Below, piece by piece: positions 7,303 through 14,472 of a stretch of 25,569 nt of DNA. Position 1 is the first letter of the stretch; each line of letters starts with the position of its first letter. The notes beneath the pieces were generated by a model, which was not told the DNA's origin, ran no database searches, and saw only the letters and a program-made list of their open reading frames with translations. This stretch comes from UBA12478 sp964513275 (GTDB lineage Bacteria > Patescibacteriota > Patescibacteriia > UBA9934 > GWF2-40-263), in NCBI GenBank assembly GCA_964513275.1, contig CAZELN010000014.1, positions 1-25,569 on the forward strand, written 5' to 3'. The position numbers and the translations under genes were made by a program.

Positions 7303-8264
7303 AGGTATCCTTTGTAGAGTTCAACGGCGGCATTGAGTTCTGATCTCGGGACGAACTCGTTATCTGTGTGGGCGTTTTTGATTGACCCGGGATCGACGAT
7401 GAAACTGTTTGGCAAGAATGCCATTTCGGTGAAGTACTTCGCGATCTCTTTTGGTTGTCCTTCTGGTGTGTGATCGACAGCTTTGATGTCGAGTTGAGTT
7501 GTGATGGTGTGCTCGATACCGATTTGTGCGAGGACCGTCTCGACCCGTTCTTTGATATCTGTTTGCGTTGATCGAAAGGCGAGTGTCGCCGATGCGCGAC
7601 CAGCGACCACGTTTTCCGCCGTTCCTCCTTCGATCAGTCCCACATGATAAGTCGTCTCGGGGAACGAGTGTGAAAGGAATTAAGAGAGGAGATTCACGAG
7701 TTTATGAATGGCGGAGTTGGGTGTGTTTGTTGATGAGTGTTCCGCCACACCCGTACACTCGATTCTTGGGACATAAATTCCACGCTGACCAGTTATGACT
7801 TTCATGTCGGTCGGCTCTCCGATAATGATGCGTTTTGGTTCGACTTCTTTTTCCTTCATGTACGCCGACACAGCCATGGCTCCATCGAATGTCGTCTCTT
7901 CACCAACGGTAAAGAGAAGCGCGAAATTTTCCTGTCCCGCCTTCACAGCATCTTCGGCCGCAATGATCATCGCAGAGGCCGCGCCTTTGTTGTCGCATGC
8001 ACCGCGTCCAAAGATTGCCGAGTCCTCAGCACGTATCTCAACAACGCCAGGAACCGTGTCGATGTGCGCGCACAGAATAACCTCAGGAGTTCCCCGGAGG
8101 CACAACAAAGAATCTCGACCATTTCCCGATGGAATACGGACGATCTTGAATGATGTCTTGAGTCGCGTTTCAAGCCAGTTCACGATGCTGGCTTCTGTGC
8201 CTGAAACGGACGGGATCGCGAGGAGATCAAGCAAGAGTTGCTCAACAGGTGTAAGCATAGACAA
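7287..8264 (-). pseudogene. M20 family metallopeptidase interrupted by an in-frame TAA
   Basis: Member of the ArgE/DapE/CPG2 di-zinc amidohydrolase family. The reading frame is continuous except for one TAA (7680-7682), 194 codons in. Beyond it homology resumes in the same frame (FLSHSFPETTYHVGLIEGG). All metal and catalytic residues are intact: His67 (CAHIDTVP), Asp91 (GRGACDNKG), Glu122/123 (GEETTFDG), IGEPTDM, and the C-terminal His in KNAHTDNEF. Only one base separates TAA from AAA, CAA or GAA codons. The break is therefore a very recent mutation, a consensus error, or a site of readthrough. Start TTG 8264 was chosen because TAGGAT lies exactly 9 nt upstream; ATG 8258 is the alternative. 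The total of about 325 residues is short for the family. Confidence 0.85.
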
Positions 8265-8273
8265 CCAAAACCC

Positions 8274-8306
8274 ATCCTAGCGTAGATTGAACACATTTGT
8301 TAAGCT
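8274..8306. promoter_or_regulatory. Overlapping divergent promoters for the M20 pseudogene and ugd
   Basis: Minus strand: TTAACA (8303-8298), 18-nt spacer, TAGGAT (8279-8274), 9 nt, TTG 8264. Plus strand: TAAGCT (8301-8306), 9 nt, ATG 8316. The plus -10 overlaps the minus -35, so the two promoters should compete for polymerase. Confidence 0.5.
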
Positions 8307-8315
8307 CATCGCACT

Positions 8316-9653
8316 ATGAATCTCGTCATGATCGGAACCGGTTACGTCGGACTTACCACGGGGGTGGGGTTCGCGACGCTTGGCCATCACGTGGCATGCG
8401 TTGATATTGATGCAGGGAAGATCGCCCGATTGGATTTGGGCGAAGTTCCGTTTTACGAGCCGGGTGTAGCAGAGGCGCTCAAAACTATGCAAGCCGCAGG
8501 GCAGATCATGTTTACGACGGATCTCAAAAGTGTGATCGATGGAGCCGATGTGATTATGCTCGCGGTGGGGACGCCACCCAAGAGCACCGGCGAAGCAGAT
8601 TTGACGGCGTTGTGTGCCGCCGCCGATGAGGTCGGATTGCTGTTAGATCACGAAGCCGTGATCGTCGTGAAGAGCACGGTGCCGGTCGGAACAAATCGAC
8701 TCGTACTCGACCGCATTCGTGATGCCATGAAGAAGGCAGGGCGAGAGGAGCTCACAAGTCTTGTGAATATCGTTTCTGTGCCAGAGTTTCTGCGGGAAGG
8801 TACGGCGATGAGGGATTTTCTTGAGTCTGATCGACTTGTTATTGGAGCGGACGATGGCATTGCGGCTCAGACCATCGATCAACTCCATGAAGGCATAAAG
8901 GCACCACGCGTTGTGACTTCGATTGAATCCGCCGAGCTCATCAAGTACGCGGCCAACGCGTTTCTCGCCACAAAAATTTCGTTTATCAACGAGATGGCGA
9001 ACCTGGCAGATCGCGTCGGAGCCGATGTTCGTGACATTGCACAGGGGATTGGATTAGACCCTCGCATCGGTCCACATTTTCTGCGTGCGGGAATTGGCTA
9101 TGGAGGTTCCTGTTTTCCCAAAGATGTTTCGGCGCTTGAGCAACTCTCAGGCTCGCATGGCTACACCTTCAAACTTCTCTCATCGGTCATCGAAGTGAAC
9201 GCACGACAGCGCGATCTTTTCTTCAAGCGATTATTGGAAGAGCTTGGTGGCGTAAAAGGGCGACGCATCGCGGTGTGGGGGCTTGCCTTCAAGCCTGATA
9301 CTGACGACGTGCGTGAGTCTGCCGCGATCGATGTCGCTCAGCGCTTGTGCGCGCAGGGAGCTGATGTGGTCGCGTATGATCCGAAAGCCACGGAGAATGC
9401 CAAGCGTGTGCTTTCCGATTCCGTCACGTTTGCTCCCACGGCGATCGATGCAGCTGCTGGCGCAGAGGCGCTTGTCGTGTTGACCGAGTGGCCCGAGTTC
9501 AGAGATGTCTCGTTTGCAACCCTCAAGGATCTGATGCTTGATCCGCGCATTTTTGACGGTCGCAACCATCTCGCAGATCTTCACCTCTGCGAACTTGGAT
9601 TCACCTACCGCGGAGTAGGCTTGGGTTCCTATGCGGCTTCGAAAAATTTTTAA
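8316..9653 (+). CDS. ugd: UDP-glucose 6-dehydrogenase
   Basis: Oxidises UDP-glucose to UDP-glucuronate with two NAD+, feeding envelope polysaccharide synthesis. The 445 residues are normal for the Ugd/TuaD family. The N-terminal Rossmann fold begins immediately (MIGTGYVGLTTG, GxGxxG at 7-12). The catalytic cysteine is Cys266 in GYGGSCFPKD. The C-terminal UDP-binding domain contains VWGLAFKPDTDDVRES. UDP-mannose and UDP-N-acetyl-mannosamine dehydrogenases share these motifs, so sugar specificity is by overall resemblance only. The start is fixed by TAAGCT 9 nt upstream and by the Rossmann strand. The 3' end overlaps comEC by 23 nt. No glycosyltransferase is visible in the window. Confidence 0.93.
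   Translation: MNLVMIGTGYVGLTTGVGFATLGHHVACVDIDAGKIARLDLGEVPFYEPGVAEALKTMQAAGQIMFTTDLKSVIDGADVIMLAVGTPPKSTGEADLTALCAAADEVGLLLDHEAVIVVKSTVPVGTNRLVLDRIRDAMKKAGREELTSLVNIVSVPEFLREGTAMRDFLESDRLVIGADDGIAAQTIDQLHEGIKAPRVVTSIESAELIKYAANAFLATKISFINEMANLADRVGADVRDIAQGIGLDPRIGPHFLRAGIGYGGSCFPKDVSALEQLSGSHGYTFKLLSSVIEVNARQRDLFFKRLLEELGGVKGRRIAVWGLAFKPDTDDVRESAAIDVAQRLCAQGADVVAYDPKATENAKRVLSDSVTFAPTAIDAAAGAEALVVLTEWPEFRDVSFATLKDLMLDPRIFDGRNHLADLHLCELGFTYRGVGLGSYAASKNF
9616..9621 (+). promoter_or_regulatory. Possible internal -10 for comEC
   Basis: TAGGCT lies 9 nt before ATG 9631, inside the ugd coding end, matching the spacing seen at other genes here. TTGGAT at 9595-9600 is a poor, too-close -35. Confidence 0.3.
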
Positions 9654-10962
9654 GAGTCCATCCAAAACACTTGCCCTCATTCTGGCGGTGTTTTGTTTTG
9701 GTGCGTTTCTGTTTACGTTGTTCCCGCATACACCACCGTCTGTTGCAGACGTACCGAGTTCGGCGGTTCGAGTCGATGGAGTGGTGAGTGCCGAAGTGGA
9801 GCGTCGTGTTGATGGTCAACGTATAGAGTTGACTTCAGTCCGGTATGCCGATGAGCTTACAGAGGGGAAGCTGCTCGTGTGGGCGCCGCTGTACCCACAA
9901 ATTAAGTATGGCGATTCATTGGTCTTTAACTGTCGTGTGCAGAGACCCGAAGCGTTCGATGGGTTTGCCTATGACCAATATCTCGCGACCAAAGGAATCT
10001 ACGCGGTATGTTTCCAACCGCAGTATATCGATGTCCATCCATCGACGAGTTGGTCGGTGGTTGGATCTATCCTGACAGTTAAGACGTTTGCGACCGACAC
10101 ATTGCGCAAGGGACTACCAGAACCGCACGCGTCGTTTCTCTCGGGACTTTTGTTCGGCGGCTCGACCACGCTCTCGGGAGATCTCAAGGATAACTTTCGC
10201 GAGACAGGCACCTCGCATATCCTCGCTGCGTCCGGCTACAATGTATCGATTTTCTCGATCACGTTTCTTTCTTTCATTATGTCGACTCGACTTGGTCGCC
10301 GACGTGGTTTGATCCTCACGACGATCTTACTTGCCATGTACGTAATCGTCGCCGGTGCCTCAGCGGCCGTCGTTCGTGCGGGCATCATGGGATTTTTGGT
10401 TGTACTCGAGAAATGGATTTCGCGCAAAGCGTACATGCTTAACGTGATGCTGCTCACCGCAAGCGTCATGCTCTTGTTTCATCCGTTTATCCTGTACGAC
10501 GTCGGGTTCCAGCTTTCGTTCGTGGCAACGATCGCGATTATCTCTTTCACCAAGCCTGTGAGTGAGCGTCTCGACATTATTCCTGAGGTGATCGGCTTGC
10601 GTGAGGCTCTCGCGGGTTCACTCTCCGCTATCCTCCTCACATTGCCGATTGTGTTGTGGCACTTTGGAACCGTCTCGCTGATCTCTCCCTTCGCGAATCT
10701 GCTTGTACTTCCCCTCGTGCCCTATGCCATGGCCGCGACCGGAATCGGTCTCATCGCAGGCATCGCATCTGTCCCGATCGGGACACTTGCGTCGCTCCCA
10801 GCATGGGCGCTTTCCAACGTGATGCTTCGAGTGATCGAGACATTTGGCTCGATCCCATTTGCCCTCGCACAAGTCGCACACGCCCGTCTTTTGTCGATCG
10901 TGGTCGCTGTTATCTTGTTCCTCATTTGGTTCAAACATCGCTATGCGCCGAGCCGCACCTAA
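9631..10962 (+). CDS. comEC: ComEC/Rec2 competence membrane protein, channel part
   Basis: Cytoplasmic-membrane channel for single-stranded DNA in natural transformation. The 443-residue protein starts with an N-terminal hydrophobic helix (residues ~13-32). A soluble OB-like DUF4131-type domain follows (~45-130), then the multi-helix Competence domain with its conserved LLFGGSTTLSGDLKDNFRETGTSH-type region and HILAASGYNVS (~170-205). At least eight further hydrophobic segments run to the end. In most bacteria the same polypeptide continues into a metallo-beta-lactamase domain; here the frame stops at 10962 and that domain is a separate overlapping gene. It overlaps ugd by 23 nt. Its presence suggests DNA uptake, a known trait of many CPR genomes. 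Confidence 0.92.
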   Translation: MRLRKIFKSPSKTLALILAVFCFGAFLFTLFPHTPPSVADVPSSAVRVDGVVSAEVERRVDGQRIELTSVRYADELTEGKLLVWAPLYPQIKYGDSLVFNCRVQRPEAFDGFAYDQYLATKGIYAVCFQPQYIDVHPSTSWSVVGSILTVKTFATDTLRKGLPEPHASFLSGLLFGGSTTLSGDLKDNFRETGTSHILAASGYNVSIFSITFLSFIMSTRLGRRRGLILTTILLAMYVIVAGASAAVVRAGIMGFLVVLEKWISRKAYMLNVMLLTASVMLLFHPFILYDVGFQLSFVATIAIISFTKPVSERLDIIPEVIGLREALAGSLSAILLTLPIVLWHFGTVSLISPFANLLVLPLVPYAMAATGIGLIAGIASVPIGTLASLPAWALSNVMLRVIETFGSIPFALAQVAHARLLSIVVAVILFLIWFKHRYAPSRT

Positions 10963-11845
10963 ACATTCACTCCCACTCAACAGACAAACGATCTCACTAG
11001 TCGTGGGAGTTTTTCTGTTGTCGATGGTGTTATGGGCACAAGCTGCGCGTGTCGTGCTTCCTTGGCAGGAGAGACCATTGCGCGTGTGGATGTTCGATAT
11101 CGGTCAAGGCGACGCGTTCTTCATCGAGTTTCCAACTGGCGAGCAGGTGCTCATCGATGGTGGGCCTGATGATTCCATTCTTGCCAAACTTGGAAGCTTG
11201 CTCCTTCCGTGGGATCGATCTCTCAATGCGATTCTTTTGACGCACCCGGACGCCGACCACATCACTGGACTCGTGAGCGTGCTCGATCGCTATGAAGTCG
11301 ACACGGTGTACGAGACAGGTGTCCGTGCGCACACGCCCTACGACGAAGCGTTCACCAAGAGTCTTGGATCTAAAGGGTCCGACCGGACCACATTGAGATC
11401 AGACGATGTGATCGAAATTGGAGAGGTGACCCTCACGGTTGTCTGGCCCGACGTTTCGCTCGTTGATGCATATCCAAACAAGCGTAACAATCTCTCCATC
11501 AACGTGTTGCTCGAATACGGCGACACGACGATCCTCTTCACGGGAGATTCAGAGGATATCGTCGAAGAAACCGTAGGCTCGCGCGTTGGCGATATCGATG
11601 TCCTGAAAGTCGGCCATCACGGCAGCTTTACCTCAACTTCCTGGGAGTTTTTGCAGGTTATCAGACCAGAAATCGCCCTCATTTCTATGGGTCGAGAGAA
11701 CTCTTATGGCCATCCGCATCCAACCGTGATTCAACGTCTGGAAGACATCGGCGCCGACATGTTCCGCACAGATCTTCACCAGGACGTTGTGCTCACCTCT
11801 TATGGCGGTGAGCCGGAAGTCAAGCCTTCGCCATTGCCATTTTAA
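10943..11845 (+). CDS. ComEC-associated metallo-beta-lactamase fold protein
   Basis: Equivalent to the C-terminal nuclease-like domain of ComEC/Rec2, thought to degrade the non-transported DNA strand. The 300-residue protein has an N-terminal signal anchor (residues ~16-36), placing the domain outside the membrane. The typical start of this domain is present: VWMFDIGQGDAFF (49-60). Metal-binding motif is THPDADH (His101, Asp103, Asp105, His106), with later FTGDSE and VGHHGS supplying further ligands, and a terminal SMGRENSYGHPHP. ATG 10943 was chosen because it overlaps comEC by 20 nt and gives a clean signal anchor; the frame could be opened earlier at 10844 but that part is out-of-frame comEC sequence. 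Translational coupling to comEC is likely. Confidence 0.92.
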   Translation: MRRAAPKHSLPLNRQTISLVVGVFLLSMVLWAQAARVVLPWQERPLRVWMFDIGQGDAFFIEFPTGEQVLIDGGPDDSILAKLGSLLLPWDRSLNAILLTHPDADHITGLVSVLDRYEVDTVYETGVRAHTPYDEAFTKSLGSKGSDRTTLRSDDVIEIGEVTLTVVWPDVSLVDAYPNKRNNLSINVLLEYGDTTILFTGDSEDIVEETVGSRVGDIDVLKVGHHGSFTSTSWEFLQVIRPEIALISMGRENSYGHPHPTVIQRLEDIGADMFRTDLHQDVVLTSYGGEPEVKPSPLPF

Positions 11846-11854
11846 TGAGATCGT

Positions 11855-11860
11855 GATAAT
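11855..11860 (+). promoter_or_regulatory. Possible -10 for ndk
   Basis: GATAAT, preceded by TG, 27 nt before the ndk ATG. The implied leader is ~20 nt without a Shine-Dalgarno. No convincing -35. Confidence 0.3.
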
Positions 11861-11887
11861 TTCTGGGCAAATTTTTTAACCAAACGT

Positions 11888-12355
11888 ATGGCCGAGAAGC
11901 AACAAACACTCGTTCTGCTCAAACCTGATGCGCTTCAGCGCGACCTTCTGGGCGAGATCATTCGCCGATTTGAAATGAAGGGTCTCAAGATCGTGGGACT
12001 CAAGTTTATCCGATTAGATGACGCGATGTTGGATGAACATTATGCCCATCTGACGGCGAAGCCTTTTTTTGCCAGTCTCAAACAGTTCATGATGCAGACG
12101 CCTGTGGTTGGAATGGTTCTTGAAGGGTACGATGCCGTCGCTGAGATTCGTAAAGTCGTCGGATCCACCAACCCGCGCGAGGCCGATGCCGGAACCATCC
12201 GTGCAGATTTCTCCATGAACGTCCCTTCCAACCTCATCCACGCCTCTGATTCGCCAGAAAGCGCTGTCACAGAAGTAAAACGGTTCTTCACCGAGGCCGA
12301 ACTCTTCGACTACGAAAAGATTACCGATCGATTCATTTTTGGAGAGGGAATCTAG
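11888..12355 (+). CDS. ndk: Nucleoside diphosphate kinase
   Basis: Transfers the gamma phosphate of ATP to nucleoside diphosphates through a phosphohistidine. The 155-residue protein is typical. The active-site signature NLIHASDSPESA places the phosphorylated histidine at residue 118, its standard position. The N-terminal LVLLKPDALQRDL and the VGSTNPREADAGTIR loop are also canonical. It has its own short leader and stands between the comEC pair and a small membrane peptide gene. In organisms with reduced nucleotide biosynthesis it balances salvaged NTP pools. No clear terminator follows. Confidence 0.97.
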   Translation: MAEKQQTLVLLKPDALQRDLLGEIIRRFEMKGLKIVGLKFIRLDDAMLDEHYAHLTAKPFFASLKQFMMQTPVVGMVLEGYDAVAEIRKVVGSTNPREADAGTIRADFSMNVPSNLIHASDSPESAVTEVKRFFTEAELFDYEKITDRFIFGEGI

Positions 12356-12373
12356 ACCTTACCCACACGGCGC

Positions 12374-12403
12374 TTGACGACTTTTAGAAGGTTTTGGTAG
12401 CGT
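12374..12403 (+). promoter_or_regulatory. Promoter of the 30-residue membrane peptide
   Basis: TTGACG (12374-12379), 18-nt spacer, TAGCGT (12398-12403), 10 nt to ATG 12414, the same leaderless layout as other genes here. Confidence 0.5.
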
Positions 12404-12413
12404 AAGTGTGTCT

Positions 12414-12506
12414 ATGAATTCTTACATGATTACTACCGTCCTGCTCGGACTCGTCCTCCCAATTATTGGCGGACTCTTTGTCCTTGCAAGACGCGGTGGT
12501 GTGTAA
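12414..12506 (+). CDS. Small single-pass membrane protein (30 residues)
   Basis: A 30-codon frame, ATG 12414 to TAA 12504-12506. The protein is one hydrophobic helix (residues ~6-24, ITTVLLGLVLPIIGGLFVL) followed by the basic tail ARRGGV, which predicts a cytoplasmic C-terminus by the positive-inside rule. Support for it being real: a promoter-like TTGACG/TAGCGT pair ends 10 nt before the ATG, and a hairpin with weak U-tract follows at 12540. The function is unknown; similar mini-proteins often modulate membrane complexes. It could be a chance frame, since a 30-codon hydrophobic frame is not rare. Confidence 0.5.
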   Translation: MNSYMITTVLLGLVLPIIGGLFVLARRGGV

Positions 12507-12539
12507 GAAATAGGCTATCCTGTTTACTTGATTCATACC

Positions 12540-12568
12540 CCACCGCTCGCAAGGCGGTGGATTTGTTT
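12540..12568 (+). terminator. Hairpin terminator after the small membrane protein
   Basis: CCACCGC (12540-12546), 7-nt loop, GCGGTGG (12554-12560), followed by ATTTGTTT. The U-tract is imperfect. Confidence 0.55.
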
Positions 12569-12575
12569 CTGACTC

Positions 12576-12612
12576 GGCAGGGAGGTGAACGGCCACGGTT
12601 CACGTCCCTGCC
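12576..12612 (+). promoter_or_regulatory. Long hairpin in the panD leader that buries a perfect Shine-Dalgarno sequence
   Basis: Arms 12576-12590 and 12598-12612 pair over 15 positions with a single G-G mismatch and a 7-nt loop. The 5' arm contains GGAGGTGA (12581-12588), fully complementary to the 16S rRNA 3' end, but no start codon follows at a usable distance. panD begins 29 nt after the stem. Confidence 0.55.
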
Positions 12613-12640
12613 GCAAGGCAGAACAACCTCTGGGGAGTCC

Positions 12641-13030
12641 ATGCGTCTGAAGCGAATGTTGAGTGGGAAACTGCACCGGATCCGTGTCACGGAAGCGCAG
12701 GTCAACTACGTCGGCTCGGTCGGCATCGACGAGGACTTCATGGATGCCGCCGGCATCGTCATGAACCAAGAGGTCCACATCGTCAATGCCACGAACGGGG
12801 AGAGATGGATCACCTACGCCATCCCGGCCCCGCGCGGTTCCAAGACCATGTCGCTCAACGGCGGAGGCGCCCGTAAGGGTGTCATCGGCGATGTCCTCAT
12901 CGTCATGGTCTACGACTGGACCGACGAGCCCACCACTTCCAAGGTCGTCTTCTTCGGCGAGGACAACAAGATCCTCAAGGTCGGCACGACCGAGGTGCAC
13001 GGCACCATCCATCCCGACCTGCAGGAATAG
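12641..13030 (+). CDS. panD: Aspartate 1-decarboxylase proenzyme
   Basis: Pyruvoyl enzyme converting L-aspartate to beta-alanine. The 129-residue protein matches the family length. The self-cleavage site is Gly25-Ser26 in NYVGSVGID; Ser26 becomes the pyruvoyl group. Lys10 (SGKLHR), Arg55, Thr58 and Tyr59 (RWITYA) and Asn73 (SLNGGGA) correspond to the known active-site and processing residues. ATG 12641 was chosen because it gives the family N-terminus (MRLKRMLSGK); the frame is open from 12557 but those extra residues look unlike PanD. The ribosome binding site is weak (GGGGAG, 3 nt away). In most bacteria panD serves pantothenate synthesis with panB and panC, which are absent here. Its partner is instead an ATP-grasp ligase starting 2 nt after its stop. 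Confidence 0.93.
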   Translation: MRLKRMLSGKLHRIRVTEAQVNYVGSVGIDEDFMDAAGIVMNQEVHIVNATNGERWITYAIPAPRGSKTMSLNGGGARKGVIGDVLIVMVYDWTDEPTTSKVVFFGEDNKILKVGTTEVHGTIHPDLQE

Positions 13031-13032
13031 AG

Positions 13033-14412
13033 ATGAACCCTATGCTGTTCGTAGGCAACTACGACGAAGGAATCCACGTGCGCACGCTCTTCGGAACCAA
13101 CATCGACGAGGCCTTCTACGGCCAAACCACCGGCGCTCTTGCACGTAAGTGCGTGGAAGTCGCCCCGCGAGCCACCCACATGCTGGATCCAGACGACGCG
13201 GCACTTCTCTACGCCGCGCCCCCCGAGAGCTTCATCGACTACTACGAGAGTCTCTACGGCTTCGAGCCCCGGGTCTACTTCCCGGCGCAGCACTACACCG
13301 ATCTCACCAAACCTCTGGATTTGATCCGGATGGCGTTGGACGAGCCGGAGCTTCTGGCAGCCTTGAGGAGCGATGGCCACCGTTACGGTTGGAGCTTGGA
13401 GCCCTTCATCACCTCCCCGCAGGTCTATGAGCTCGCTCGCCGCATAGGCCTTTCGGTTCGCGGGTTCAGCGAGGAAGCGGTCATGGCCGATGCTGTGGCT
13501 CGACTCAACGACAAGGCGCTCTTCCAACGCTTCTGTCATGAGCACGGGATCCCTACGCCCGCGTCGGTTCACATCGCGGGATGGAAGAATCTCATGCAGG
13601 AAGCGCAGCGTCAGTTCGACGAGCGTGGCAGTGTGATGCTGCGGCGCGCTCGTGCGGCCGGAGGCCTGGGTAATTGCCTGGTCAACACCCAGACGATGTG
13701 CGAGGAGGGAACCCACACCGTGCGCGAACATCTGGAGAAGATGCTCCAGCCTCGCGAAGAGTGGGAACACGAGGTGGTCCTGGTCGAACCAGAACTTACG
13801 ATCGTGAGTTCGCCCTCGGTCCTTGGCCGCGCGGCGGGTCACGATGTCGAGATCGTCGGCGTCATCGATCAAGTGCTCAAGGGCACTGCCTACATCGGAG
13901 GTAACGTCCCGACACGGGAGTCTCCCGAGGACGCCGAGAGGCTCTTCCACTGGACGCTCCTGTACGGTCAGCGCCATTTCATCCGGGAAGGTGGACAGGG
14001 GTGGTTCGACATCGACTTCGGTCGGCTGCCGGACGGCGCCTTTGTGGCCTTCGAGAGCAACGGCCGCTGCACGGGCAACAATCATGGCCTGGCGGTTCGT
14101 CGTCGCCTCATGCGTGGCCGCGAGCAGGTCCACGCCTGGACCAACGACGCGCTCAAGGTCAAACCGCAGACGACCTTCGAGGACGTCCTTGCAGGCCTCA
14201 ACGGGGCGCTGTGGTCGCCCCAGCGTGGCGACGGTGTGGTCATCACGATCCCGCCCGCCGGAGGCTCGATGGGTTACATCGCGCTCGCGACCAGCCTCGA
14301 GCGCAAGCTTGAACTGCGCGACGCAATGATCGCCTACGCGGCGAGCACCTTCCAGTGTGAGCGCCTCATCCACACGGACACCCAGGATCTGTCGGCTTCC
14401 ACGTCGGCCTGA
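13033..14412 (+). CDS. ATP-grasp ligase with pre-ATP-grasp domain (peptide ligase PGM1-like)
   Basis: Predicted to form an amide bond through an acyl-phosphate intermediate using ATP. The 459-residue protein has an N-terminal pre-ATP-grasp region (~1-155) and then an ATP-grasp fold. A nucleotide-binding strand and glycine loop lie near residue 203 (LRRARAAGGLGN, with Arg where Lys is common). An acidic adenine-contact segment follows (EVVLVEPELT), and magnesium-binding residues FDIDF (Asp326/328) and ESNGR (Glu341, Asn343). This arrangement recalls the PGM1 peptide ligase family; carnosine synthase is a more distant ATP-grasp relative. AGGA lies 6 nt before ATG 13033 and the gap to panD is 2 nt, so the two are surely co-translated. 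The obvious inference is that beta-alanine is a substrate; the partner is unknown. GC-rich codon use, unlike ndk. Confidence 0.8.
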   Translation: MNPMLFVGNYDEGIHVRTLFGTNIDEAFYGQTTGALARKCVEVAPRATHMLDPDDAALLYAAPPESFIDYYESLYGFEPRVYFPAQHYTDLTKPLDLIRMALDEPELLAALRSDGHRYGWSLEPFITSPQVYELARRIGLSVRGFSEEAVMADAVARLNDKALFQRFCHEHGIPTPASVHIAGWKNLMQEAQRQFDERGSVMLRRARAAGGLGNCLVNTQTMCEEGTHTVREHLEKMLQPREEWEHEVVLVEPELTIVSSPSVLGRAAGHDVEIVGVIDQVLKGTAYIGGNVPTRESPEDAERLFHWTLLYGQRHFIREGGQGWFDIDFGRLPDGAFVAFESNGRCTGNNHGLAVRRRLMRGREQVHAWTNDALKVKPQTTFEDVLAGLNGALWSPQRGDGVVITIPPAGGSMGYIALATSLERKLELRDAMIAYAASTFQCERLIHTDTQDLSASTSA

Positions 14413-14423
14413 CCCCCAACGCG

Positions 14424-14452
14424 AGCAGGAACCTTTCCTGCTCTTTTTATTT
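14424..14452 (+). terminator. Terminator of the panD-ligase operon
   Basis: AGCAGGAA (14424-14431), 3-nt loop, TTCCTGCT (14435-14442), then CTTTTTATTT. Confidence 0.9.
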
Positions 14453-14456
14453 CCTG

Positions 14457-14462
14457 TAGTCT
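14457..14462 (+). promoter_or_regulatory. -10 element of the second M20 gene
   Basis: TAGTCT, 10 nt before ATG 14473. The -35 region is inside the preceding terminator stem and weak. Confidence 0.4.
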
Positions 14463-14472
14463 TTATTTCACT

